From the NCBI RefSeq assembly GCF_047511655.1, contig NC_133392.1, positions 89,335,042-89,399,041 on the forward strand: DNA of 64,000 nt, given 5' to 3'. This document shows, piece after piece, positions 1 through 12,474 of this stretch. The first letter of the stretch is position 1. The number at the start of each line of letters is the position of its first letter. This DNA is from Castor canadensis. Taxonomy: Eukaryota; Chordata; Mammalia; Rodentia; Castoridae. A program made the position numbers and the translations under genes. Below the pieces are notes generated by a model. It did not search any database, was not told the DNA's origin, and saw only the letters and a program-made list of their open reading frames with translations.

Positions 1-785
1 TAGCGTCATTGTGATTATCTTTGGTAAAAATAAGGGTGACTGTGGAGGAAAAACTGTGTTTCTTGAGAAATACTATAGTACTTTTGGTATTAGATTGTGG
101 TTCTGTTCATTGTTTTTATATTTTTATTATCTACCCTTGACCTGACAGGATCCTAAATTCTTCTAGTTTCCATCAATATCTAACTTAATTTTCTCAGGTC
201 AGCTCATGACTCATTCTATTTCTATAGAATGGTGTTGCTTCATTTTAGAATTACAGATTAAATCAAGTTAAAGTCTTTAAGATAAATTTGTTATAATTTT
301 TATATTTTGATATTATCAATATCATCTGAAAAGAGTATATACTGCATGAAGGCAAGAGCCTTAAAAATTCATTACTCTCTTCTCCAGCATGCCATAAGCA
401 TTCAAAAATTACTTATTTAATTTTTAATTTTAAAAACCTTTCAAATGACTAATTGTGACCCTTTGTGTAGCTATTTGACTGACTATCCTTGCTCATCCTG
501 TGGATCTCCTGGTAGCTAACAATGTCTATAGACTCAGATTATTGTGACCTTCTGAAAGGTGGGTTCCTTGGAAAACAGACTGAGACATGGAGAATACATA
601 CAAACTAGTGAGAGTGTGTTTTGGTAATTCTCACCATAAAAAAAGGGAAGAAAAGGAATAGCAGGATTGAGCAGAGGAAGAGGTCAGATTGCAGTGGTTT
701 CTCAACAAAAGCCTCCCTCCATCAACTGTACATGAGTCTCCACTCTACTTTCTGTCCAATAAATCTCTCTTACAATTTTAGGATT
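1..785. other. No recognised feature (AT-rich flank)
   Basis: AT-rich sequence with no long open frame, no exon-like stretch and no repeat that I recognise. It ends where the L1 3'-UTR-like sequence begins. Confidence 0.5.
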
Positions 786-2660
786 CTTTAAAAAAAGTTT
801 TTATTTATTTTTTCTTCTTTTTTAGAAAAGTTTTTATTAGGATATATTCATTATATTGGGGAGATTCATATTAGCGATTCCAATTAGTACATTATTTACA
901 TTGTCCCCATCACCTTTCTCCATCAGCCCCCTCCCCATCCCACTTAAAGCAATTGCAAGAGGTTTTTTTTTAGTTCTGTTTCATACAGGTGTATGAAGTC
1001 CATCTACTCCATACTGTCACCTTAATCTCCTTAATCTGTTCATTCACCCTCCTCCCTTCCCTCCCCCTGCACACACCCTGCCTATTTTATAGTTCTGTTT
1101 TTTATTATTAACGTTTGAGTTGACATTCAACAGGGTGTCACAATGTATGCCCACTGTGGGTGTGCTTTACTTTGGTCTGTTCAAACCCTTTGAATACTCT
1201 CCCTTACCTGTTTACTTCCCACCCCCCCATTTTTCAACAGTTTTCAATACAGGTTCTCATATCCTCTACCTTCACATCTTATGGTATGCAATATTACTGA
1301 TGCTCTGTTATTCTGTTTTCCTTTCTCTCTTTCCCCAAGTTCCACAGAGTAGTTCCACTGTTATAAATATATTCTACAATTTTGTATATGATCATGCTTG
1401 TTTTTGGGTATATGTTTATCTTTGGATCCATCTTCCACATAGGAGAGAAAACATGTGTCTTTTGTGTTTCTGATCCTAACTTCACTTAAAATGATGTCCT
1501 TCCTTTGCATCCACTTACCTTCAAACCCCATATCATTATTCCTTGTGGCTGAGTAATATCCTTTGTGTATATATGCCATAATTTCATGATCCATTCATCA
1601 GTTGTAGGACATCAGGGTTATTTCCAGAGCTTGGCTATTGTGAATAGTGCTGTGATGAACATTAGTGTACAGGCATCTCTGTTTTATCTTGTCTCACATT
1701 CCTTTGAGTATATGCCCAGGAGTGGATCATATGGCAGTTCTATCTCTAGTTTTTTGAGGAATCTCCATACTGGCTTTCCGTAGTGGTTGTACTAATTTGC
1801 ATTCCTACCAGCAGTGTATAGGGTTCCTGTTTCACCACATCCTCACCAGCATATGTTGTTGCTGTTACCCTTGATTATGCCCATTTTAACTGGGGTGAGA
1901 TGAAATTTAAGTGTTCATTTATAACCAGGGAAGTTGAACACTTCTTTATGTATTTACTGGTCATTTGTACCTCTTCCTTTGAGAATTCCCTGTTTAATTC
2001 ATGTGCCCATTTCTTTACTGGGGTGTTGATCCTTTGGGGGCTGAATTTTTTTGAGTTCCCTATAGATTCTGGATATCAGTCCCTTGTCCGATAAGCAGCT
2101 GGCAAAGATTTTCTCCCATTCTGTGGGCTGTCTCTTGAGTCTAGTGACTGTTTCCTTTGCTGTGCAGAAGCTCTTTAGTTTGATGCAGTCCCATTTGTTC
2201 ATTGTTTCTCTTAAATGTTGCTCTTTTTGAGTTTTGTTTAGGGAGTTGTTCCCTATACCTGTCAGTTGCAGTGTATTTCCTACTGCTTCATCGAGTTGTT
2301 TCAAAGTTTCAGGCCTTATATTAAGGTCTTTGATCCACTTTGAGTTCATTTTAGTAAAGGGAAAATTACAGAGATCTAGTTCCAGTATTCTGCATGTGCA
2401 TATCCATTTTTTCCAGCAGCATTTGTTGAAGAGGCTGTGTTTTCTCCATCGTCTGTTTTGGGCTCCTTTATTGAAGATCAGTTGACTAGAAATGCATGGG
2501 TTTATATCTGAATCTTCTATTCTGACCCACCGGTATTCCTGTCTGTTTTTGTGCCAATACCATGCTGTTTTTATTGTTATGTTTCTATAGTATAGTTTGA
2601 AATTGGGTATTGTGATACCTCCAGCATTGGATGTAGGTGTGGACAACAAATACTCAGAAA
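786..2660 (-). mobile_element. L1 LINE, 5'-truncated, minus strand
   Basis: The minus strand encodes the C-terminal part of an L1 ORF2 protein (open from about 2,691 to 1,999), with the family hallmarks 'KLYYRNITIKTAWYWHKNR' and '[16 protein letters not shown]'. Further downstream the frame is broken, but L1 motifs continue to about 1,100. An A-rich 3' end appears as T-rich sequence near 786-840. Reverse transcriptase and endonuclease domains are missing, so this is a dead fragment of a retrotransposon and not a host gene. Confidence 0.9.
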
Positions 2661-2739
2661 GAAAATAAGGAAAACCATTGATGATGAGCAAGTCTATTTA
2701 TATGAGACCATTTGTAGTATGGAAAAACAGAATGGAATC

Positions 2740-3240
2740 AATTTAGTTATCTGTTGATGAGTTATGAATGAATAGATAAAAGAAACACATATATGTACGC
2801 ATATATGTGTGTGTGTGCATACACAAGTGTGTATATACACACACTCCATTGTATATTATTCAGCCATAAAAATAATGAAATTCTGTCATATGCAATATGG
2901 GTGGAACTGGAGGACATTAGGTTAAATAAAATAAATCAGGTGCAGAAATACAAATATCACATATATTTGCTATGAGGCAACTAAAAATTTGATTTTATAG
3001 AAGTAGAAAATATAATAGTGTTCACTAGAGGTTGGGAGAGTAGGAGAGTGGAAGTTTGGAAGAAGACTGGTTAATGGACACCAAAATTAAGTTAGTAGAA
3101 GGAATAAATTCTGTACTATAGCACAATAGGGTGAATATAATTCACAACGATTTGTTATATATTTTATAGATAACTAGAAATGCAGAGTCAGAAAGTTCCT
3201 AACACAAAGACATGATCAGTGTTTAAGGAGATGGACATTT
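2740..3240 (+). mobile_element. Ancient L1 3'-end fragment with TG/CA insertion
   Basis: The segment from 'ttattcagccataaaaataatgaaa' through 'gtggaactggaggacatta' to the 'gcacaatagggtgaatataattcac' tail follows the layout of old mammalian L1 (L1MA/L1MB-type) 3' ends. It is interrupted by a TG/CA/TA-rich stretch at about 2,788-2,845. It lies just before the RPS13 retrocopy. Confidence 0.75.
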
Positions 3241-3583
3241 TTTTAAATTGAAACAATTATTTTATTGCTTGGGTACACAAGACAAATTTATGCCACTAGG
3301 GCAGACAGAGGCAGTGGATGATTCATATTTCCAATTGGGGTGGAGTGCCCGCTTGGTCTTGTAATATCGAGCCAACCGGTGAATTTGGCTCTTTATCAGA
3401 ATCAGATGGAATTTAGCATCACCCTTTCTGTTCCTCTCAAGATGCTTTCGGAAAGCAACTGCTTTCTTAATTAAATGGCAGAGATCCTCAGGAAGATCAG
3501 GAGCAAGTCCTTTGGACTTAAGGATTCTCAAGATTTTATTGCCTGTCACAAAATGTACTTGTGCAACTCCATGTGAGTTCTTC
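3241..3583 (-). pseudogene. RPS13: RPS13 processed pseudogene, 5'-truncated
   Basis: The minus strand reads from '(N)[14 protein letters not shown]' through '[13 protein letters not shown]' and '[13 protein letters not shown]' to '[10 protein letters not shown]', the C-terminal half of small-subunit ribosomal protein S13 (uS15). There are no introns, and an AATAAA (seen as tttatt at about 3,262) and a short A-tract follow, so it is a retrocopy. The first half of the protein is absent. Residues are lost or changed relative to the family, for example a deletion in the RNRKDKDAK-type stretch. A small insertion after SSTAS shifts the last codons and abolishes the normal C-terminus. I saw no clear target-site duplication. 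Confidence 0.93.
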
Positions 3584-3903
3584 TCTATATTTTAAATAGA
3601 AAAAAGACCAAGATTTATGAAAGTGTAAATTAATGTTTTCATACAGATAATACTAAATTCAAAGTCTTAGATGTATATTATAAATGCCCTACTGTCACCT
3701 CAGATCTCAAATTATATCAAGGAGATTTGAACTACTTCTTTGTAAGGACAAATAATTTATTTTCACTTTTATTACTTTACATTTTTCTTTGTATAGGAAG
3801 CATGAGTGGTTTTATCTTGTCCAGTCCATAGAAAAAGGTTCTTCATTGACTGTAATTATAAAGTTTTTCTTCAACTTGAATGTTTTTCTTTCCAGTACAT
3901 TCA
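3584..3903. other. No recognised feature between retrocopy and L1
   Basis: AT-rich sequence of about 320 bp. I recognise no exon or repeat. The following L1 begins at about 3,904-3,920. Confidence 0.4.
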
Positions 3904-5460
3904 AAAGAACTTGCTTTATACGATGGAGAAATAGCAGCCTCTTCAACAAAAACTGCTGGGAAAACTGGTTAGCAGTCTGCAAAAAACTGAAACTAGATCC
4001 ATGTATATCCCCATATACCAATATTAACTCCAAATGGATCAAGGATCTTAATATCAGACCACAAACTCTAAAGTTGATACAGGAAAGAGTAGGAAATACT
4101 CTGGAGTTAGTAGGGTATAGGTAAGAACTTTCTCAACGGAACTCTGGAAGCACAGCAACTAAGAGATAGCATAGATAAACGGGACCTCATAAAACTAAAA
4201 AGCTTCTGTTCGTCAAAAGAAATGGTCTCTAAACTGAAGAGAACACCCACAGAGTGGGAGAAAACATTTGCCAGCTATACATCAGACAAAGGACTGATAA
4301 CCAGAATATACAGGGAACTTAAAAAACTAAATTCTCCCAAACTAATGAACCAATAATGAAATGGGCAAGTGAACTAAACAGAACTTTCTCAAAAGGAGAA
4401 ATTCAAATGGCCAAAAAACACATGAAAAAATGCTCACCATCTCTAGCAATAAAGGAAATGCAAATTAAAACCACACTAAGATTCCACCTCACCCCTGTTA
4501 GAATAGCCATCATTAGCAACACCACCAACAACAAGTGTTGGCGAGGATGCAGGGAAAAATGAACCCTCTTACACTATTGGTGGGAATGTAAACTAGTACA
4601 ACCACTCTGGAAAAAAATTTGGAGGCTACTTAAAAAGCTAGACATTGATCTACCATTTGATCCAGCAATACCACTCTTGGGGATATACCCAAAAGACTGT
4701 GACACAGGTTACTCCAGAGGCACCTGCACACCCATGTTTATTGTGGCACTATTCGCAATAGACAAGTTATGGAAACAGCCAAAATGCCCCACTACTGACG
4801 AATGGATCAAGAAAATGTGGTATCTATACACAATGGAATTTTATGCAGCCATGAAGAAAAATAAAATGTTATCATTCGCTGGTAAATGGATGGAATTGGA
4901 GAACATCATTCTGAGTGAGGTTAGCCTGGTCCAAAAGACCAAAAATCGTACGTTCTCCCTCATATGTGGACATTAGATCAAGGGCAAACACAACAAGGGG
5001 ATTGGACTTTGAGCACATGATAAAAGCGAGAGCACACAAGGGAGGTGTGAGGATAGCTAAGACACCTAAAAAATTAGCTAGCATTTGTTGCCCATAACGC
5101 AGAGAAGCTAAAGCAGACACCTTAAAAGCAACTGAGGCCAGGAACTAGAAAAAAGGTTAGATCAAAAAGAATTAGCCTGAAGGTAACACACATGTACAGG
5201 AAATTAATGTGAGTCAACTCCATGTATAGCTATCTTTATCTCAACTAGCAAAAACCCCTTGTTCCTTCCTATTATTGCTTGTACTCTCTCTTCAACAAAA
5301 CTAGAGATAAGGGCAAAATAGTTTCTGCAGGGTATTGAGGGCGTTGGGGAGAGAGGGAGGGGGTGCAGTGGGTGGTAAGGGAGGGGGTGGGGGCAGGGGG
5401 GAGAAGTGACCCAAGCGTTGTATGCACATATGAATAATAAAACAATAAAAAAAACAAAAG
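3904..5460 (+). mobile_element. L1 LINE, 5'-truncated, plus strand, with 3'UTR and poly(A)
   Basis: ORF2 C-terminal motifs occur in two or three frames: '[16 protein letters not shown]' near 4,030, '[20 protein letters not shown]' near 4,430 and 'MEFYAAMKKNKMLSFAGKW' near 4,830. A 3'UTR with a G-rich run (about 5,335-5,400) and an 'aataataaaacaataaaa' tail ends near 5,460. Frameshifts make it non-coding. The same 3'UTR ending occurs in reverse at 15,955, so both belong to one L1 subfamily. Confidence 0.92.
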
Positions 5461-6849
5461 AAATTGCTTCTTTTACCTCATCTGATTTGACTGAAGTACT
5501 TACATTGTAAAAATGCTGACAGACCAGTTCTCCAGAAAGAACAGTGCCACACTTTTTTTTTTCTATTTGAGAAAATGGGGTTTCACTATTGCAAAATTAC
5601 TGTATGGAAGTAAGTGAACAGACAGAATCAAAAATTAACTTTTAGAACAGTTATAAAGTTTATACATGAATCCAGATTGCTGTATTTGTTTCATGTAAAC
5701 AGCGACTTTGTCAGCAAATTTTAATGCATCATAAAAATAAAAAGGAAGCAAAACTGTGTTTGCAGAGAAGTAAGAGCACTGTGCCACTAAACGTGCTGTT
5801 GGAAGGAGAATTTTCCAGTCTTCAAGGTGCAATAAAATATTAAAATTCCTACAAAATAATAACGAGCTGCTAATTTACAGATGAGGAAACCGAGGACTAG
5901 GGAGGCCCAGTGCCTGGTTTTGGTCGTGTGGTGAGATGGGATGGAATCCTCTCTAGAACATTCCTCTCCTTTGACCCACTCCAGCATTGTCCTCACTCTA
6001 CCCCACTGCTTTTAAAATTTCTGATGCATTCAGAATTTCCATAATAATTGTTTACTATTAGCTTTCTTTCCATAATTCAAGAAATCCCATATATCTTAAC
6101 TTTCTTTATTCAATTAATTTTTTCATCATGGTGGCACACCAGGATTGATAGTGATAATAATGTCTTCATAACCATTGTCATTCAGCCTAGTGCAGGAGTG
6201 TTCAATCCCTGTAGCAGGTATAGGGTAAGGCTAAGAGGAAAGCAAACCCTCTCTAGTTGTTCTTTCCATATATGTATATATACATATATTGAAATATACA
6301 CACACACATAAAGACTCATAAGTATTACTAACAGCATGGGCTGATTATGGGATATTAGTATATAAAAGTCAATGTTACGTATGTCTGAAAATACTTTATT
6401 GTCCATTATATAAAACTGATCAAGATGTATAATGTAAATCAGATATTTTTAAATAAAATTCACTTTGGGGCATAATTTATTTTACATTTTTCTTTTTATA
6501 ATCAACATCACTTTGCTGGATAAATCTAGTAATATTTAAAGGTTATACTGTTACATCAAAAATGCTGTTTTTGACTGTAATGCCTTTAGAAACCCTATGT
6601 TTCACAGCAAATAACAGTATTTTAAAACAAGACTTTAAATATACAACATATGAATACATTACTAAAAAATTTGTACCTGCATTCTTGTACATACTTAACT
6701 AGTTGTTATTCAGTGACAGCACACAGTCTTTCCTGTCTTTTTCTCTGTGCACACAATCTCCTCCTTCATGCTATGTTGAAATAAAGCGATAAGCACCCAG
6801 GCTTGATATTTTTTCATTTTATAAATTTCTTGAGGGCCAGCATCATCAT
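5461..6849. other. Unassigned sequence outside the palindrome
   Basis: No exon or dated repeat was recognised. It holds a short TA/CA simple repeat at about 6,268-6,308. I find no matching sequence beyond the right arm, so it lies outside the inverted repeat. Confidence 0.4.
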
Positions 6850-7025
6850 TTTTCAGGTGTTGGGGATTGAGCCCAGAGCCTTGCACATGCTAGGCAAGTG
6901 CTCTATCACAGAAGTATACGCCCAGCCCTTGGTTTTTTGAGATGGCGGTCTCACTATATTGTCCAACTGGTCTCTACTTATGGAATGCTGGGATTACAAG
7001 AGTGTACCACCAAAGCTGGCAACAT
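6850..7025 (-). mobile_element. B1-ID composite SINE at the outer left boundary
   Basis: On the minus strand it has a B1-like 'gtaatcccagcattcc' part, an 'agaccgccatctcaaaaaa' linker and an ID-like part with 'tgcctagcatgtgcaagg'. Its partner at 59,398-59,568 is the last sequence shared by the two arms, so the outer breakpoint lies at or near the SINE 3' end. Confidence 0.8.
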
Positions 7026-7600
7026 TTTCTTAACGTTCATAACCACACTTTGAAGTAGGTATTATCATTTACCTTCTTCAGATCGTGAAGCAGATACCCA
7101 GAGATGCTGAGTATTGTTCATGTTCATAGAGTCAGAAGACTGTAAGAGATGGGATACTTTATAGTCTTTAAGATCTAGGTATAAGAATATTGATCCTATT
7201 AGTCATTTTTAGGTTAAGAATAACTATGTAAAAGTTTTGTTACATGTGTATATGGTCATGAATTGTATTTCAATGTGTTAATGCTAAAGTGTTAATTTGA
7301 AAGCTCATAACATACTGTAACAAGAACTGACAAAATAAAGCAACACATAACAACGAGGATGAGTCTCATGTGAATTTGAGTAAAAGAACGCAGTCATGAG
7401 AGAAGATATGTTATGTCACTCTACCTATATAAAGTATGTAAACACATAAAAATAATCTATGCTGTCAGAGTTGTGATAATGGTTACCTTTGGAGAGATAA
7501 CTCCTACAAGAAAACAAGAGGTAGGTATTTGAGATGCTGCTATTGTCTTCTTGATAAAGATGCTAGTTATACAGATGAGTATAAGAAAAACTTCAAATGC
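7026..7600. other. Shared arm sequence without gene
   Basis: This matches 58,870-59,397 in reverse. I recognise no exon; it reads as old intergenic DNA. Confidence 0.5.
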
Positions 7601-9700
7601 TTAACTAATTCAGTATGGGACACAGATGCTAGGGTGAGAGTCTGCTGGGCCTTCCCCTTCCTCCAAAGAAACTGCCCTCCTCCCTGTCCTCTTGCCCATC
7701 TGTTCCCCTCCCTTCTACCCAGGTCATTGCTCCCTTTCCACTCCTATCTCCTGGCTGCAGGCACAGTGTTCTCTCACTTACTTTGCAATCAGTGCAGGGA
7801 ACTCCAGGAAGGGGTGGCCCCAGCCTCTGGCTGTGCATTTGACTCTGTGGCTGCAGTACCCCGCCCTCCTCTCCTCACCAGCTTCCACTGTGATCCTAGC
7901 TAGGCTGCACCCTCAGGGATTTGGGGATGGAACAAGCTTCACTGCTAAAATGTTAAGACTAGGAGGGTTGGCCAGCAAGATGGAGGAGTAGAAACTTTCT
8001 CCATCCAACTCTGTGAATGTAAAGAGTGAATATAACAAGGGAGAGATTATATTAGGAAGAGAAAAAGAAAGGATCAGTGCTGAGAACCATGAAAGGGGGC
8101 CAGAAGAGCTGAAAGATGACAGAATAAATCAGGAAACACTTTGAAGCTCCAGCCCTGGCTCCCCAGGTGGAGAAAGCCTAATCTTCTACACAAGGTAAGC
8201 TTGGAAGCCTTGGCAACAGTAAGGCAGACCTAGCTGTGAGACAAGCTTCTTGCAAGCCTTTAACCCAGTGGAAGATTTGGTAGGACATGACTCCCCAGTA
8301 ATGACTGGCTACCACTGAACAAGATAACTTTTTCCTTCCCGTTTCTTATAGAGCTGTAGTGAGGTACCATCTTGAGAGAGAGCCTACTGTTTGAGACTGA
8401 GCTACTCAGGAATCTTGAAAATAAGGAACAGTCAGAGCCCAGGGAGTCTTGTGACACCCAGCCACAGTGTCTTGGGAAGAGATAGCTATAAGAGGTGGTT
8501 GTGGAGAGGGAAGGTCTGACCAGGGTAAGATGGAAAGTTTAAGCAGCCTGGAGCTCTGGAAACAAAGGTACAGTGGTAAATGACCCTATCTACCTAGCAA
8601 AAGCATCTTTCATTGCCCAAAGATCACTTCAGAAACAGAACTCCAAGTCTGCAGTGGGGAGGATGTGCAGGTTCTAGGAGTTTCTGTTTGGCTGTGTGGA
8701 TCCTGTGCTAGCAGGAGTGGCGCTACCCTGGGGAACTGGAAAACAACAAATAATTGCAGGTCAGGGAGTCCTGACCTGGCTACGGCATCTGGAAGGTAAA
8801 TGACACAAGAGGTGGTCATGATAGAGAAAGGGTCTGATGTGGAAAGCTGAAGACTAAGCAGCCTGGAGCTTGGGCAATGAAGGTCATGCAGTCAGTGGCC
8901 CTGCCCTCCCTGCTTAGAGCAAGCCCCCTTTTCTGAATATTACAGCAGAAGCAGAGTCCCAGACCATGGCAGGTGAAGTACAGAGGCCCCAGGTGATGCC
9001 TGCTGGCCACAGGCCTTTGCTGCCAAACAGGGTTTGAAACCATGCTGCTCTGGTGATTTGAAAACCAGTGAACAACCATGGCACATAGAGAGACTTTGGG
9101 ACACCCTGCCACAGTGTTGAGGTGTGAGAGTGAGTTGAGGAGAGGGAGAGGGTGTGACCTGGACCCACTGAGAAGCTTACCAGCAGGGGCTCAGACAGCA
9201 AGGGTGATGTTGATCCTGCCCTTCCTGGAGAGAGCAAATCTCACTGGCTAAGGAGCACTGCAGAAACAGCACCAAGCTCATGGCCGGCAGATTGCTTAGC
9301 ATCCAGTCGCTGTCTGATAGCAGGTATGGATGAGAGCTCTGAGCACAGGATCCAGGTATCACATGATACCCTGAAGCCTCCACCCTTCCGCAGAGTGAAG
9401 TACTACTGCATAGGCTCTGAAAAATTGAGATCTGCAGGCAGAGCACCTGAGTCCTCCAATTCTCCACCACCAGTGCAGAACTCAATGCTTTGTCCTCCCT
9501 ACTGTCAGGTGAATTTGGGGGAAACCCCTAGGGTTGCACATGGGCTGACCCTGGAGGCACACATTGGGGCCTGTGCAACAAGTGGAAAACTGCCTATTAA
9601 AAAAGCTAAAAAGCTCCATGTGGCCAGAAGTAGCTTATAGTTCACAAAGAAGATAAAATTCTGAAGTGAAAGTAACACAGTTTAAGAAAAACTAGTCTGC
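7600..9700 (+). repeat. Modular repeat element with ~0.32 kb internal units (left copy)
   Basis: GC-richer than its surroundings and shared in reverse with 56,840-58,860. Three related modules start near 8,447, 8,763 and 9,096. Each has a 'gacaccca/ctggctac' type opening, then an 'aagaggtggt' motif, a 'gtctgacc/gtgtgacctgg' motif, 'agcagcctggagct' and a '...cagaaacag' close. The element starts near 7,970 with 'caagatggaggagtag', like the start of many mammalian L1 5'UTRs. It may be an L1 promoter region or an LTR. I cannot name the family. Open frames here are not conserved between the arms. Confidence 0.55.
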
Positions 9701-9719
9701 TAAGAGACTTACCTGCTTC

Positions 9720-12470
9720 ATTTAGCATGAGTGACTCCATTTTGGTTTGATTTGGGCTGGTGGGGCCTCATGCAGAAAACTAGTGAAAACAATGGCCTCC
9801 CATAGCTTTGTTTAGCAGAGGCTAATGAGAGATTAATGAAGAGGAGACATGAGATCTAAGTTTGTTGTTGCAATATCAATGAGGATGGTTCAAGTCCTTG
9901 TCTTCAATTTAGATAGAGTGACTCAGAATTTCTGTCTAAAGATTTAATATTTCCTCCCTGTAGCTCATGCTGTGACTGTCAGGTTGTTACTGGTTCCTTT
10001 TTGTGATCCTTTGGTCAGATCTGGGGCTGATTCATTACAATTGCTATTTGGGAGAAGACAGATTCTATGCTTTAATTGAGCAAATATTTCCTGAGCATGG
10101 CGACAGGCTTTGGGGTGATAATGATGAATAGGAGATTTTCTACTGCCTGTAAGAATCTGAGCATCTGGAGGGAATTAAAGATAAGTAAATTGTGATACAG
10201 AATTATCATAATTCTTAGGCTAAGAGTTAGAGGAGGTTAGATGAATTTCACTCCAAGGGGGCGGGAGATGGAGGAGTAAGGACATGCTTCACTGGAGAAG
10301 TGACACACATTCCAAGACCTTAGAAGGAGCACGACCTACACAGTGATTGTGGAGTATGGAGATGGAGGGATGTGTACCCATGTTGAACTCTGATTTGGTT
10401 CATAGTAGAATTCACTCCCTCCATCATTTTCCTTTATTCCCCTCCCCCCAGTCCTGGAATAGATTCAACAGATATTATTTTTCTATTTTCATACACGAGT
10501 ACAGAGTATTTCTACCATATTCACCCTCCCACACTCTTTCCTTATATCTTTCCGTTTTCCACTGATGCCAACTGCCAGAGAGGACCTGTTTTACCTTCCT
10601 GTTCTCTGTTTTTGAAGAAAGATATTTTGTTTGTATAAGATAGCTATACAGAGAGTTTCATTGTGACATTTCCATGTATATATGTATCATAACCCAAATT
10701 GGTTCATTCCCTCTATTTTTCTTCTTTCTACCTTACTACCCTTCTTATGGTTATTCCAATTGGTTTAAAAATTCTATATTCATTCTTGTTTAGAAAGCGG
10801 ATCAACTATATTCACCTCCTTAGCTTCCTTCTTTTACCCTCCCTCTCCTGTTAGTGACCTCCCCTTAGTGTGACCTGTTTTTCATAATATTGATTGTATT
10901 TGTATTGGGCTTATATTCCAAATATGAGAGAAAGCATGCAGCCTTTTTTGTGATCTTGGCTAACTTAAGATGATGTTCTCTAGTTCCATCCATTTACCTG
11001 CAAACAACAAAAATACATTTTTCTCTCTGACTGAATAAAATTCCATTGATATAAATACCATATTTTCTTAATCCATTCATCAATTTTGGGGCACCTTGGC
11101 TCTTTCCATAGCTTAGCTATTGTGAATAATGCTGCAATTAACTTGGGTGTGGAGGTGTGTTTATTGTAACCTGGCTTAACATTCCTTTGGGTATATCCCT
11201 AGGAGTGGTATTTCTGGATCACATGGCTGTTTTATTCTTAGTTTTTTGAGGAGTCTCCATACTATTTTCCATAGTGGCTGTACTAATTTACATTTCTACC
11301 AACAGTTTATGAGGGCTCCTTTTCCCCCACATCCTCACCAACATTTGTTGCTGTTGTGTTCTTTGATGATAGCCATTCTAACAGGAATGTGGTAGAATCT
11401 TAATGTGGCTTTGATTTCTATTTCCTTTATGGCCAGAGAACTTAAGCATTTCTTCATAGCATTGATTTTCTTGTGTGAATTGGACAACACATAACATGTC
11501 AGTTTGAACTGACATGTGTCCTCCCTGAGCACACAAGTGATCAAATAGTGTTCCTCAACTCTGATCCTAGGAACTGAGCTGGAGTGGATTTCAATCCTCA
11601 CTCCTTGTTCTTGGGTACCTCCAGGCAGGGCATAACCCATACATGGTTCGCAATGGCTCTGAAGAAGGGTTTTGTGGAGATTCCAGGTAACAGATGTTGG
11701 GTGCATAGGCTAGGGAGACAGTGAGATTGAGGACTTTTTAAGATGGTAGGAATTACCAGGATTTGGTGACTCCTGGGATAGAGAGAGTAAATGAATGAGA
11801 GTAGGAATGTCTGTGTATTCTTATGAGCCTGTTACAATATTCAGAACTTGGTCCCTTTCTCTTTTCTCTTTTACTCTCTCCTCATGGTGCTGTCTTTTTA
11901 TCCCAAGAACTCACTCTGTAAAGGAACTAGGGAGAACTTCTGTGAGATAGTAGACAAATAACTGCATTTGGGTGTTTGAATATTGTATGAGGAGTGAGGC
12001 AGAAAAGGTGGAGCGGTCCATCCTGTCTGACTGTGGGGAGGGAACCAGAATGCACAGTTGTAGTGGTGTTTTAAAAGAGCTTGTGGTCAGAGACTAAAGA
12101 TGGTATAATCCCAGAATAAAGAGAAGAGTTGAGGTTCCTGACAAGAGCCCAGAGATATACAGCAATGTGGACTTTTGGGAGAAAATTGAAAGTCTTTTGA
12201 CTGATTTCAACTGTTGTACCAGAGAGTGTGGTGCATTAAGAGGTGAGAAAAAGGAGCAAAGTCCCAATAATGATGAGTCTAGTGCTCATTTATTTGACAA
12301 ATATTTGGGTATTACTATGCTTGGTGTCTCACAAATAGTGATCAATAAAACAGGCAATATCTCTCCCACTGAGTCATGTTGGGTGCAGTTCTATTTTATC
12401 TTGAAGTCAACTTGGGGCAATTGTGTAGTTTTTATTGGACTACTGTGGAGCCAATGTGGCACATGGCTTA
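9720..12470. other. Left-arm-only block of old repeats
   Basis: About 2.75 kb with only about 0.75 kb of unrelated sequence at the equivalent right position (56,085-56,835). It includes a minus-strand L1 tail (10,400-11,480) and stretches at about 10,060-10,340 and 12,280-12,480 that resemble ancient LINE/MIR-type repeats. I see no gene. Confidence 0.5.
10400..11480 (-). mobile_element. L1 LINE 3' fragment, minus strand
   Basis: On the minus strand, degraded ORF2 motifs ('LAIKEIEIKATLRFYHIPVRMAII' type) near 11,335-11,450 run leftward into a pyrimidine-rich 3'UTR at 10,400-10,640. It is non-coding and present only in the left arm. Confidence 0.8.
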
Positions 12471-12474
12471 GGAG

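Noticed and set aside
1999..2691. 230-codon frame as a host gene
   Set aside because: It is the C-terminal part of L1 ORF2 and truncated.
7529..9640. Several 70-120 codon frames in the outer left arm
   Set aside because: They lie in a repeat with internal modules. Their right-arm partners are interrupted at other places, so coding constraint is not supported.
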